From the NCBI RefSeq assembly GCF_016583645.1, contig NZ_NRRL01000030.1, positions 1 to 46,416 of the forward strand: a DNA stretch of 46,416 bases, given 5' to 3'. Shown piece after piece: positions 1-8,706 of the stretch (position 1 is its first letter; the number at the start of each line of letters is the position of its first letter). This stretch comes from Rhodovibrio sodomensis. Its GTDB lineage: Bacteria; Pseudomonadota; Alphaproteobacteria; Kiloniellales; Rhodovibrionaceae. A program made the position numbers and the translations under genes. A model generated the notes under the pieces. That model was not told where the DNA came from and searched no databases. It was given only the letters and a program-made list of their open reading frames with translations.

Positions 1-66
1 AGAGGGAGGGGCCCACGCCCTAGCGGGCGCGGGCCCCTCCCTCTCCCCTCAAGGGAGAGGGGATGG
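1..66. repeat. GC-rich palindromic intergenic repeat (family A)
   Basis: Arms AGAGGGAGGGGCCC (1-14) and GGGCCCCTCCCTCT (31-44) are perfect inverted copies around a further near-perfect ACGCCC/GGGCGC stem, followed by a second small palindrome of CCCTCTCCC/GGGAGAGGG type ending near 64. The same CCCTCTCC-type unit recurs between genes near 23611, 25830, 32804, 43235, 44775 and 46377. It is an intergenic structural repeat with no coding content. The left end is cut by the window. Confidence 0.8.
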
Positions 67-175
67 TAGCCGTCGGTCTTTCGGGACCGGCCCACCGCTT
101 GGCGGCTTTACGGGGCTGTGGTAAGCGGAATGGCGCCTTACGACCCACCGCGCGGGCGACACGAGGACGGCTGAA

Positions 176-757
176 ATGACCGACGGCATGTTGCGCTTTC
201 ACATCACCCCCGAGCGGCCGGGCGATGCCGAGGCGATCGAGCCGCTGCTCGACCGGACGTTCGGCGAAGCGCGACGTCAGAAGACCGTCTACCGCCTGCG
301 CGCGGGGGTGCGGCCGGTGCCGGAGCTGTGCTTCGTAGCCACCGACGACGCCGGCGAGCTGCTGGCGAGCCTGCGGTTCTGGCCGATCCGCGTGGACGGG
401 CAGGGCGAACCGCCCGCTGACGGGCCGCAGGCGATCCTGCTGGGCCCGCTGGCGGTCGCGCCGAAGCAGCAGGGCCGCGGCGTCGGCCGGGCGCTGGTGC
501 GCCAAGGCCTGGACACCGCGCGGCGGATGGCGGTCGATCTGTGCGTCGTGGTCGGCGAGCCGGAGTACTACCAGCCCTATGGCTTCGTGCCGGCCACGCC
601 GCAGGGCCTGATCCTGCCCGGCCCGGTCGAGCCGCGGCGCTTCCAGGTGCTGGAGCTCAAGCCCGGCGCGCTCGAAGGCGTGCGCGGCCGGATCCGCGCC
701 GACCGCCGCTACGCCAAACAGGCCGCAACGGCCGGGAGGCCCCTTCGCCGGGCGTGA
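176..757 (+). CDS. GNAT family N-acetyltransferase
   Basis: A 193-residue protein predicted to transfer an acetyl group from acetyl-CoA to an unknown amine. The acetyl-CoA binding loop QQGRGVGRA is visible at residues 98-106, preceded by the beta-strand LLGPLAVAP, and the later segment EPEYYQPYGF fits the beta-5/helix-4 region of the YhbS-like (COG3153) branch. Most of that branch is 160-200 residues long, so the length is normal. The ATG at 176 precedes a second in-frame ATG four codons on; no strong ribosome site separates them. It stands alone between a palindromic repeat and an inverted-repeat element, so context gives no hint of the substrate. The family is clear; the substrate is unknown. 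Confidence 0.85.
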   Translation: MTDGMLRFHITPERPGDAEAIEPLLDRTFGEARRQKTVYRLRAGVRPVPELCFVATDDAGELLASLRFWPIRVDGQGEPPADGPQAILLGPLAVAPKQQGRGVGRALVRQGLDTARRMAVDLCVVVGEPEYYQPYGFVPATPQGLILPGPVEPRRFQVLELKPGALEGVRGRIRADRRYAKQAATAGRPLRRA

Positions 758-929
758 TCCGTACGCGCCTCAGGATCCGCGCGACGATGAGTCCTGAGCG
801 AACGAGTCCATCGGGTGGGCTCGCCGCGCCCGCACCCCACCGTGCCGGTCCCCGGCGGCGGCAAAGGCGGCTGGCTCGCGCGAAGCCACCCCACGAAGGG
901 CTCTTTGGCACGGGCCTGAGCTCCCGTGT

Positions 930-1052
930 GGCGTGCTTCGACACGCCAGCCTACGGCTGGCTACTCAGCATGAATTGCATTTAAGTCTTTGAAAAACCTA
1001 CAGCTTCATCCTGAGTAGGACGCCGCAGGCGTGCGTGTCGAAGGACCTCATA
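930..1052. repeat. Paired inverted-repeat element with AT-rich centre (family B)
   Basis: The left arm (about 931-974) reads TGCTTCGACACGCC...CTACTCAGCATGAA; the right arm (about 1005-1051) is its imperfect reverse complement, TTCATCCTGAGTAGG...CGTGTCGAAGGACCT. About 30 AT-rich bases separate them. A second copy of the same architecture lies at 32938-33097. The rest of the 374-base gap 758-1131 holds no gene that I can support. The form resembles REP pairs or a small non-autonomous element; no transposase accompanies it. Confidence 0.75.
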
Positions 1053-1131
1053 CGAGCGCCCGACGAACTGAACGGATCGCCCCGTCCGATCAACCGGAGG
1101 GGACCCGCCGGTGCCCCGTGACAACACGCGG

Positions 1132-1662
1132 CTACGGATTAAGCCGCAGGATTTCCGCGTTCAGCACCGTCGCGAAGCAGAGCCAGGCGAGGTAGGGCAG
1201 CAGCATCACGCCGGCCGGCCGGCTGATCTGCCAGAACGCGACCGTGGTTGCCAGCAGCGCCAGGATCAGCGCGATCACGTCGATCAGCGCCAGCAAGATT
1301 TCGCCCTCCCCGAAGAACAGCGCCGACCAGGCGAAGTTGAGCGCGAGCTGGGTCAGGAAGCAGGCGAGCGGCCAGCCGAACGTGCCCGGAACGCTGCGCC
1401 GCCAGGCCTGCCAGCCGGCCAGCGCCATCAACAGGAAGATCGCCGTCCAGGCGATCGGGAAGGCGACGTTGGGCGGCGTGAAGCCCGGCTTGGCGAGATC
1501 GGCGTACCAGCCCTCGATCGCGGGCTGGGTGACCGAGACGCTGGCGCCGTAGACCGCGAACACCAACGCCAGGAAGGCGGCCAGGATCAGCGCCTGCCGG
1601 CCGCGGGAGCGCCGCGCGGGGGTGGCGGCCTGCATGGTATTGGCGGCTGTCTCGGCGGTCAT
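1132..1662 (-). CDS. tspO: TspO/MBR family tryptophan-rich sensory protein
   Basis: A 176-residue membrane protein of the TspO/peripheral benzodiazepine receptor family, which binds porphyrins and, in phototrophic alphaproteobacteria, influences pigment gene expression in response to oxygen. Family motifs are all visible: WYADLAKPGFTPP at 52-64, a Trp-rich helix 2 (AW...GWQAW), TQLALNFAWSALFF at 104-117, and PYLAW...LNAEIL near the C-terminus; five membrane helices are expected. The ATG at 1662 lies 5 bases after the stop of the upstream VWA membrane protein, so it is probably co-transcribed as the last gene of that operon. The N-terminus is somewhat extended and basic (residues 1-22) before helix 1. 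Confidence 0.92.
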   Translation of the reverse strand: MTAETAANTMQAATPARRSRGRQALILAAFLALVFAVYGASVSVTQPAIEGWYADLAKPGFTPPNVAFPIAWTAIFLLMALAGWQAWRRSVPGTFGWPLACFLTQLALNFAWSALFFGEGEILLALIDVIALILALLATTVAFWQISRPAGVMLLPYLAWLCFATVLNAEILRLNP

Positions 1663-1667
1663 GACGG

Positions 1668-3749
1668 TTACTTGCCCTCCCGGAACCAGGCGGCGACCAG
1701 GGTGCCGAGCACGAGCATGAGCGCGAGCACGGCCGGCAGCAAGGGCACCTCCATCACGCCGGCCACCCGGTAGTCGCGGTTGGCGTCCAAGCCGATCCAG
1801 CCGGGCCCGGCGCTGTCGCGGTCGGGATCGACCTTGCGCACCCGCGGCGTGCCGTCCGCGATCCGGACATGGCTGCCGCCGCTCGCCTCCACCAGCGGGT
1901 TCAGCCGCGCGCGGGTGGAGCGCACGTCGCGGTACTCCAGCGGGTTCGGCGGGCCGGCGGCGGCGACGGCGGTGCGCGTGCCGTCGGTGAGTTCGTAGGT
2001 GCCCAGCTGGTCGACCGGCAGGGTCGCGGTGGCGCGGCCGTCCTGGCCGGGGTCGAGCTGCAGCGTCTTGGTACTGCCGTCGGGCAGCGTGACCTCGACC
2101 GGCGGCAGCTCGGTCTCCAGCGAGCGGCGCTCGACGATCATGCGGTCGCCCTCGACCCGGGCGCGCAGCGCCTCCTCCTCCAGCTCCGGCTCCTTCATCA
2201 GCCAGTGCGCCACCCGGCGCATCAGTTCGGCCTGCGGGCCGCCGCCCTGGTAGCCGCGCGCCCACAACCAGGCGTGATCGCTCATCAGTTGCGCCACGCG
2301 GCCCTCGCCGACCCGGTCGAGGATCAGGAGCGGCCGGTCGCGCACGCCCTCCATGACGACGTCGCCGGACTGCACGTTGACGTTCAGATGCCGGAACCAA
2401 CGGCCCCAGTCGGCCTCCGCGTTGGGCCCCCGGGAGCCGGTCAGGCCGCGGGTCACCGGATGGCGGGTGCCGAGTTCGGTCACCTGCGGCTTGAATCCCT
2501 GCTCGTAGATCTCGCCGGTCGGTCCGCCCGGCAGCACCCGGCCCAGCGGCGTGCGGTAGAGCGACATCCGGCTGGCGAAGCTGGGGCCGGCCGCCTCCAG
2601 AAGCGCGCCCCCGTTGCGGACGTACTCTGCGACGTTGTCGAGGTAGAGCGCCGGCAGCACGCCCCGGCGCTGATAGCGGTCGAACACAATCAGGTCGAAC
2701 TCATCGATCTTGACCTGGAACAATTCGCGCGTCGGGAACGCGATCAGCGAGAGTTCCCGGATCGGCGTGCCGTCCTGCTTCTCCGGCGGGCGCAGAATGG
2801 TGAAGTGGACCAGGTCGACCGACGGGTCGGACTTGAGCAGCGAGCGCCAGGCCCGTTCGCCGGCGTGCGGCTGGCCGGAGACCAAGAGCACGCGCAGCCG
2901 GTCGCGCACCCCGTTGATCACGATCGCCGCCCGGTTGTTGGTCAGGGTCAGTTCGCGCGGGCCTTCCGCGACCTCCAGCTCCAGCACGTTCTGCCCGCGG
3001 TGGGTCAGTTCGACCGTGATCTCGGTCTCCTGACCGACCGGAACGGTGCGGGTGCGCGTTTCTTCGCCGCCGCGGGTTAGGCGCAGTTCCGCCGTCGACG
3101 GGCCGCCCTCCGGCGCGGACAGGTCCTCGACCTTGACGGTGAAGCTGATCTCCCGGCCGACGATGCCGTAGCCCGGCACCTCATCCACCGTCAGCCGCCG
3201 GTCGCCCTCGTCCTCGCGTCCGGTCATCAGGTGGTGCACCGGCGCGTCGATCTCCAGCGCCTTCAGGCTTTCGGGCACGTCGTGAATCTGCCCGTCGGAC
3301 ACCACCACCAGCCCGGCCAGGCGCTCGCGCGGGATTTCCGCCAGCGCGCGGGCGACGTCGTCGAACAGCCGGGTGCCGCCCTCCTGGCTCGGCCCGTCGG
3401 CGCGGCCGGCGCGGATCACCCGCACCTGCGTGTTCTCCAAGTCCGCCAGTTCGCCGTCGAGCGCGTCGATCGCCCGGTCGACCTGAGCCTGGCGGTCCTC
3501 GAGGCGGTTGCTGGCGCTGTCGTCGACCGCGACCAGCGCGATGTCGGGCAACACCTCCCGCTGCTCGCGGATCAGCGAGGGGTTGGCGAGTACCGCCAGG
3601 ATCGCGGCCAGCGCCAGCGCGCGCCAGATTGCCCCGCGGGCCCGCCGCCAGCCGGCGACCGCGATCGCCAGCGCGCTCAGCACCGCGAGCGCGATCACCA
3701 CCGGCCAGGGCACCAGCGGCGCGAAGGCGAGGGTGGTGGCGTTCAGCAT
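1668..3749 (-). CDS. VWA-domain membrane protein with glutamine amidotransferase-like region
   Basis: A 693-residue membrane protein, fourth gene of the MoxR-DUF58-BatA type cluster. Two membrane helices lie at about 13-33 and 40-57. A von Willebrand A domain follows with an apparently intact metal site: DxSxS at 76-80 (DDSAS), Thr126 in GGTRL, and Asp152 in VVSDGQ. A region at about 290-480 (LRVLLVSGQPHAGERAW...) resembles the class I glutamine amidotransferase-like fold found in this group, and a last helix lies near the C-terminus (VLALMLVLGTLVAAWF). Such proteins are thought to work with MoxR chaperone-type AAA+ ATPases in metal insertion or envelope stress tolerance. Its start is 25 bases after the stop of the DUF4159 gene. 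No experimental function is known to me. Confidence 0.75.
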   Translation of the reverse strand: MLNATTLAFAPLVPWPVVIALAVLSALAIAVAGWRRARGAIWRALALAAILAVLANPSLIREQREVLPDIALVAVDDSASNRLEDRQAQVDRAIDALDGELADLENTQVRVIRAGRADGPSQEGGTRLFDDVARALAEIPRERLAGLVVVSDGQIHDVPESLKALEIDAPVHHLMTGREDEGDRRLTVDEVPGYGIVGREISFTVKVEDLSAPEGGPSTAELRLTRGGEETRTRTVPVGQETEITVELTHRGQNVLELEVAEGPRELTLTNNRAAIVINGVRDRLRVLLVSGQPHAGERAWRSLLKSDPSVDLVHFTILRPPEKQDGTPIRELSLIAFPTRELFQVKIDEFDLIVFDRYQRRGVLPALYLDNVAEYVRNGGALLEAAGPSFASRMSLYRTPLGRVLPGGPTGEIYEQGFKPQVTELGTRHPVTRGLTGSRGPNAEADWGRWFRHLNVNVQSGDVVMEGVRDRPLLILDRVGEGRVAQLMSDHAWLWARGYQGGGPQAELMRRVAHWLMKEPELEEEALRARVEGDRMIVERRSLETELPPVEVTLPDGSTKTLQLDPGQDGRATATLPVDQLGTYELTDGTRTAVAAAGPPNPLEYRDVRSTRARLNPLVEASGGSHVRIADGTPRVRKVDPDRDSAGPGWIGLDANRDYRVAGVMEVPLLPAVLALMLVLGTLVAAWFREGK

Positions 3750-3774
3750 CGCCGTAGCTCCCGGTTTCGTGCCG

Positions 3775-6582
3775 TCATTGGCCCAGCCGCTCCAGGATCG
3801 CGGGGATGTGCACCTGGTCGGCCTTGTAGTTCCCGGTCATGGCGTACATCACCAGGTTCACGCCGACCCGGAAAGCCATTTCGCGCTGGCGTTCGCCGCC
3901 CGGCGTGACGGCGAAGCGCGCCCGGCCGGCCTGGTCGATCGCCCAGGCGCCGGCGTAGTCGTTGTAGCCGACCAGCACGCTCGCCACGTTATCGCCGTCG
4001 CCGCCGCCGGCGCTGGTGTCCTCGACCCAGAGCTGCCCGCCGTCGTACCGGCCCGGGAAGTCGTTCAGCAGGTAGAACGCCTTGGTCAGCACGTGCTCCG
4101 GCGGCACCGGCTTGAGCGGCGGGATGTCCAGGTTGCGGGTCAGCGCGCGCAGCGCCTGCCCGGCGCCGGACAGGCCGCCGCCCAGGTTGACCCCCGGCGT
4201 CGGATCGCGCAGGTCGAACAGGATGGTGCCGCCGTTGGCGAGATAGTCGTTGACCTTGCGCTCGACCCGGGTGCTGAGCGGCGCCTGCTGGTCGGTGACC
4301 GGCCAGTACAGCAGTGGGAAGAACGCCAGCGGATGCTCGTCCAGGCGCACCGGCAGCGGGGCCGCCGGCTCGATCGAGGTGCGCGCGGTCAGGGTACGCG
4401 ACAGCCCGCGCAGGCCCTGTTCGGAGATCCGGTCGACCCGGTCGACCCCGGTCACGACGTAGGCGAGGCGGGTGTCCAGCGTCGCCTTCAGGGCGTAGCT
4501 CTCCGGAGCGTCGCCGCCGCCGGATTGTGCCAGGGCTGGCGCCGGCGCGAGCGCCACCGCGAGCAGGATCGCCGCGGCGCCGCCACCTGCCGCGCGCGCG
4601 GCCCGCCGGCCCATACCGTCGCCGCCGGCGGGGCCGAACAGGCCGCGCAGCAGCAGCGCGATCCCGAGGTCGATCAGCAGCAGAACCAGGGCTGCCACCA
4701 GCAGCCAGGGGCCGAAGCGCTGCTCCGGCTCCGCCTGGAAACCGCTCACCTCGACCCCGGCCGGCAGGGCGGTCAGCGGGCGCGCGTCGCCCACGGCCGG
4801 GCCCAGGTTGTGCGCCCGGCGCTGGCCCTCCAGCCCGTACAGGCCGGGCGGATGCGCGGCGCTGATGGCGTTGGTCTCCAGCGCCTGCGTCGACAGCGCC
4901 TGCACGCTGGCCGGCGCGGGGCCGAGCTGGCCGAACCCGTCGAGGACGCTGGACGGCGGCAGCGGGCCGGTATCCGCCGTTTCCGCCACGCCTTCGCCGA
5001 CCGAGACGATCCGCCGGAGCATCTGCACGAACAGGCCCGACAGCGGCAGGTTCGACCACTGCGCGTTGGCGGTGGTGTGCACCAGCACCACCCAGCCATC
5101 GCCGCGCTGGTCGGCGGTGACCAGCGGCGTGCCGTCGGCCAGCCGGGCCCAGGTCTTCTCCCCCAGCTCCAGCGACGGCTGTGCCAGCACCTGCCGCTCG
5201 ATGGTCAGCTCGTCCGGCACCGAAAGGCCGGCGAACGGGCTGTCGGCGGGAAAATCGGCGAGCTTGGGCGGGCTGCCCCAGCTCATCGTGCCGGACAGCG
5301 CGCGCCCGCCGCGGCGCAGGCGCACCGGCAGCAGCGGCGTGCCCTCGCCCGCGCGCGCTTCCGGTCCGGTCAGCTCGCGTGCCAGCTTCGGCCCGGCGAA
5401 GCGCAGCAGCACGCCGCCGCGCTCGACCCAGGCACGCGCCTGGTTGCGCAGGTCCGCGCGCAGCGCGCCGCGGTCGGACAGCACGATCATCGCGCGGTCC
5501 TGGGCCAGCAGCTCGCTCAGGTTGCCGCGCGTCACCTCGGCGTAGGGGGCGAGGGCGCGTTCCAGATAGTAGACCTCGGACAGCAGCGGCTGGGCGTCCG
5601 CCTGGGCGCTTTCGGTCACCAGGCCGACCGGACGGCGCTGCCAGCGCGAGTCCAAGAGCGCGACGCTGGCGGCGGTGTTTTCGCCCTGCACGCCGACCCG
5701 GGTGATCCGGTTACGCAGTTCCAGCGGCAGCTCGAAGGTGGCGGTGGCAACTCGACTGCCGTCGTCGAAGCTGGCCTCGGCGGTGGCGACCAAGCGGCCG
5801 CGTTCGTCGCTGGCGATCACGGTGCGCGCGGTCTGACCGCGCGCGGCCGCGCGGCGCACCTGCACCTTGAGGTCGGTGCCGCTGCGCGAGGGCGGCAGCA
5901 CGCTGACCGGGAGGTCGGCCGGCTCCGGGCGCATCAGCTCGAGCCGGCCCAGGCGCTGCAGGCGGCTGGCCAGCGCTTCGGTCTCCGGCGTCTGCAGCCC
6001 GTCGTTGAGCCAGACGACGTGGGCGCTGCCGTCGATTTGCAGGTCCTCGACCACGCTCCGCGCGGCCGCGTAGTCGCTGGGCCAGGGATGGGGCTGCAGC
6101 GCGCGGATGCGTTCGCGGGCGCGTTCCGGGCGCAGCAGGTCGCTGGCCGCGAGCGGCGCGTCGGGACGGGCCGGCGCCGTCGTCAGCAGGCGCACCCGGC
6201 GCTGTTCGCGCGCGGCGCGGTCGAGCTGGGCCTCGGCGACCTGCATGCGCTCCGACCAGGTCTTGGCCGACGCCCAGCCGTTGTCGATCACCAGCACCAG
6301 CGGCCCGCTGCCCGACAGCTGGGTGGCGGGGTGCATCACCGGGCCGGCCAGACCGACGATCACCAGCGCTGCCGCGAGCAGGCGCAGCAGCAGTAGCCAC
6401 CAGGGCGTGCGCGCCGGGGTCTCCTCCGTCGGCGCCAGGCCGAGCAGCAGGCGGATCGCGGGGAACCGCTGCGTCTTCGGCGCCGGCGGGGTGACGCGCA
6501 ACAGGAACCACAGGGCCGGCAGCGCCAGAAGCGCCAGCAACAGCCATGGCTGAGCGAAGGCGAGGGAGCCTAGAGCTGCCAT
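3775..6582 (-). CDS. BatA N-terminal / DUF4159 domain membrane protein
   Basis: A 935-residue protein of the alphaproteobacterial BatA-like DUF4159 family. Residues 1-82 form the BatA N-terminal domain with two helices (PWLLLALLALPALWFLL and WWLLLLRLLAAALVIVGL). The adjoining VWA-like domain starts LVLVIDNGWAS at about 96; the metal motif is degenerate (D100-x-G-x-A instead of DxSxS). A long periplasmic part follows, then a membrane helix near 655 (LLVAALVLLLIDLGIALLL), a hydrophobic stretch ending APAPALAQ, and the C-terminal DUF4159 domain (about 725-930) with FFPLLYWPV, GGTILFDLRDP and MAFRVGVNLVMYAMTGNYK. The start is 59 bases after the DUF58 stop. It probably pairs with the intact VWA protein encoded next. 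Confidence 0.82.
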   Translation of the reverse strand: MAALGSLAFAQPWLLLALLALPALWFLLRVTPPAPKTQRFPAIRLLLGLAPTEETPARTPWWLLLLRLLAAALVIVGLAGPVMHPATQLSGSGPLVLVIDNGWASAKTWSERMQVAEAQLDRAAREQRRVRLLTTAPARPDAPLAASDLLRPERARERIRALQPHPWPSDYAAARSVVEDLQIDGSAHVVWLNDGLQTPETEALASRLQRLGRLELMRPEPADLPVSVLPPSRSGTDLKVQVRRAAARGQTARTVIASDERGRLVATAEASFDDGSRVATATFELPLELRNRITRVGVQGENTAASVALLDSRWQRRPVGLVTESAQADAQPLLSEVYYLERALAPYAEVTRGNLSELLAQDRAMIVLSDRGALRADLRNQARAWVERGGVLLRFAGPKLARELTGPEARAGEGTPLLPVRLRRGGRALSGTMSWGSPPKLADFPADSPFAGLSVPDELTIERQVLAQPSLELGEKTWARLADGTPLVTADQRGDGWVVLVHTTANAQWSNLPLSGLFVQMLRRIVSVGEGVAETADTGPLPPSSVLDGFGQLGPAPASVQALSTQALETNAISAAHPPGLYGLEGQRRAHNLGPAVGDARPLTALPAGVEVSGFQAEPEQRFGPWLLVAALVLLLIDLGIALLLRGLFGPAGGDGMGRRAARAAGGGAAAILLAVALAPAPALAQSGGGDAPESYALKATLDTRLAYVVTGVDRVDRISEQGLRGLSRTLTARTSIEPAAPLPVRLDEHPLAFFPLLYWPVTDQQAPLSTRVERKVNDYLANGGTILFDLRDPTPGVNLGGGLSGAGQALRALTRNLDIPPLKPVPPEHVLTKAFYLLNDFPGRYDGGQLWVEDTSAGGGDGDNVASVLVGYNDYAGAWAIDQAGRARFAVTPGGERQREMAFRVGVNLVMYAMTGNYKADQVHIPAILERLGQ

Positions 6583-6641
6583 GCGGGCCTAATCAACCTC
6601 CGTTGGTGCGGCGATCGCGTCGAAACGCGCGGGGCCGGCCG

Positions 6642-7520
6642 CTAAACGTGCTGGGCCAGCGCGCTGTAGACCGCCAGCAGCGCGGTTTGCGGCGAGCGGT
6701 CGGTGCGATGCCAGGTGCAACGCCAGCCGGTCCGCCGGGCGATCTCGCGGATCGCGTCGGTCTGGGCGGCCAGCTGATCGCGGTACTGCGCGCGCACCCC
6801 CTCCGCGCGCGACAGCAGCCATGGGCGCTCCCCCTGCAGGCCCTCGAAGCGCACGCGCCCGGAATACGGCAGCGTCTCCTCCGCGGGGTCGAGCACCTGG
6901 ACCAGATGCCCCTTCACCCCGCGTTCGGCGAAGCCGCGCAGGCTGCGCTCGATGTCCGCCGGATCGGCCAGGAAGTCGCCCAGCAGCAGCACCTGGCCGT
7001 AGCGCGGCAGCGGTTGCGTCGCCGGCAGGTCGCGCGCCGCGTCCGGCTGCTCGCGGCGCAGGATCTCGCTCAGCCGCACCAGCGTGCCGCGGTTCGCCGC
7101 CGGCGGCAGCCCGGTACCGAGCAGGCTGACGTGCTCGCCCGCCCGGATCATCAGGGTCATCAGCGCCAGCATCAGAAGCTCGGCACGCGCGCGCTTGGTC
7201 GGCAGCTTGGTCGAAGAGCGCCAGTCCATCGACGCCGAGCCGTCGCGCCAGCACCAGACCGACTGCGCGGCCTCCCACTCCATCTGGCGGACGAACACGC
7301 GGTCGGCCTTGGCGGTCTGGCGCCAGTCGATCGACTGCGGCGAGTCGCCCGGCTGGTAGTCGCGGAACTGCCAGAACGCCTCGCCCTGACCGACCCGCCG
7401 GCGGCCGTGCACGCCCTGCGCCACGCTGGCGGCGACCCGCTCGGCGTGCAGCAGCAATGGCGGCAGCGCCGCGGACAGCTGCTCGGCGCGCTGGCGCGGC
7501 GACAGCGTGGTCGGGCTCAT
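6642..7520 (-). CDS. DUF58 domain-containing protein
   Basis: A 292-residue soluble protein of the DUF58 family, normally encoded beside MoxR ATPases and VWA proteins and presumed to act in the same complex. The family signature YQPGDSPQSIDW is at residues 55-66, followed by RVFVRQMEWE. The ATG at 7520 was chosen because GGAGG sits 7 bases upstream, whereas a longer in-frame TTG start at 7592 lacks such a site and adds only low-complexity Ala/Pro/Gly sequence. It follows the MoxR gene by 85 bases and precedes the DUF4159 gene by 59 bases in one transcription unit. Confidence 0.88.
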   Translation of the reverse strand: MSPTTLSPRQRAEQLSAALPPLLLHAERVAASVAQGVHGRRRVGQGEAFWQFRDYQPGDSPQSIDWRQTAKADRVFVRQMEWEAAQSVWCWRDGSASMDWRSSTKLPTKRARAELLMLALMTLMIRAGEHVSLLGTGLPPAANRGTLVRLSEILRREQPDAARDLPATQPLPRYGQVLLLGDFLADPADIERSLRGFAERGVKGHLVQVLDPAEETLPYSGRVRFEGLQGERPWLLSRAEGVRAQYRDQLAAQTDAIREIARRTGWRCTWHRTDRSPQTALLAVYSALAQHV

Positions 7521-7605
7521 GCCGCGCCCTCCAGCCGGGGGTGCGACAGCGGCCGTCGCGGCGGCGGGCGGACGCCCGCCTGGGCGATGCAAACCGGGGC
7601 TGCCA

Positions 7606-8661
7606 TCACTGCAGCGGCTGGCACAGGCGGTCGATCAGGGCGTCGAGCAACTGGCCTTCCGCCCGCGCGGCGAAGGTCAGCGCCATGCGGTGGCGCAGGA
7701 TCGGATGCGCGAGTTCCAGGACGTCGTCGACCGACGGCGCGAACCGCCCCTCCATCAGCGCCCGGGCGCGCACCGCCAGCATCAGCGCCTGGCTGGCGCG
7801 CGGGCCGGGGCCCCAGGCGACCTGCTCCGGTACTTCCGGGATCGAACTGGTTTCCGGCCGTCCCTGGCGGACCAGCTGCAGGATCGCCTCGACCACGCTT
7901 TCGCCCACCGGCACGCGGCGCACCAGCTGCTGCGCCTCCATCAACTGTTGCGTGGTCAGCACGTTCTCCGCCTTGCTATCCTGCGCACCGGTGGTGGCGA
8001 CCAGCATTTGCCGTTCGGCGTCGATGTCGGGATAGCCGACGTCGATCTGCAGCAGGAAGCGGTCGAGCTGCGCTTCCGGCAGGGGGTAGGTCCCCTCCTG
8101 CTCCAGCGGGTTCTGGGTCGCCAGCACGTGGAACGGCTCCGGCAGGCTGTGGCCGTGGCCGGCGACGGTCACCTTGCGCTCCTGCATCGCCTGCAACAGG
8201 GCGGACTGGGTGCGCGGGCTGGCGCGGTTGATCTCGTCGGCCATCAGCAGCTGCGAGAAGATCGGCCCGGGAATGAACCGGAAGGCACGTTTGCCCTCCT
8301 CGGTCTCCTCCAGCACCTCGGAGCCCAGAATATCGCTCGGCATCAGGTCGGGCGTGCACTGGACCCGCCGCTCTTCCAGGCCGAACACGGTGCCCAGGCT
8401 CTCCACGAGCCGGGTCTTGGCCAGCCCGGGCACGCCGATCAGGAGCGCGTGACCGCCGCATAAAAGCGTGATCAGCGTTTGATCGACGACCTCCTGCTGG
8501 CCGAAGATCACCTGTCCGACCGACTGCCGTGCGGCCTTGAGACGGCCGCCCAGCTGTTCAATCTCCTGAGCAAGGCGATGGTCGGACTGCGCTTCGGCCT
8601 GCGAAGCGGACGGATCGGTGGTGGTCGTGTTGGCCGACAAGACGACGTCCTCCATCGCCAT
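7606..8661 (-). CDS. MoxR family AAA+ ATPase
   Basis: A 351-residue AAA+ ATPase of the MoxR branch, thought to act as a chaperone for maturation of enzyme complexes and for stress tolerance. Walker A GVPGLAKT is at 76-83, Walker B LLMADEI at 138-144, and the sensor region ATQNPLEQEGTYPLPEAQ starts at 181; the MoxR 'TPDLMPSDILGSEV' segment is at about 103-116. Two adjacent ATGs (8661 and 8655) are possible; neither has a strong ribosome site. It is the first gene of the minus-strand operon with DUF58, DUF4159, the VWA protein and TspO, and is divergent from the DUF1285 gene with only about 45 bases between, where both promoters must lie or overlap coding sequence. Confidence 0.93.
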   Translation of the reverse strand: MAMEDVVLSANTTTTDPSASQAEAQSDHRLAQEIEQLGGRLKAARQSVGQVIFGQQEVVDQTLITLLCGGHALLIGVPGLAKTRLVESLGTVFGLEERRVQCTPDLMPSDILGSEVLEETEEGKRAFRFIPGPIFSQLLMADEINRASPRTQSALLQAMQERKVTVAGHGHSLPEPFHVLATQNPLEQEGTYPLPEAQLDRFLLQIDVGYPDIDAERQMLVATTGAQDSKAENVLTTQQLMEAQQLVRRVPVGESVVEAILQLVRQGRPETSSIPEVPEQVAWGPGPRASQALMLAVRARALMEGRFAPSVDDVLELAHPILRHRMALTFAARAEGQLLDALIDRLCQPLQ

Positions 8662-8706
8662 GAACCGGAAAGACGGATCGCCGGAAGCACGCGAGGCATG
8701 CCGCCG

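Noticed and set aside
3508..6396. A very long plus-strand open frame antisense to the DUF4159 gene
   Set aside because: Its translation is rich in Arg, Gln, Ala and Gly with no domain, typical of the shadow frame in GC-rich DNA; the minus strand has clear family motifs.
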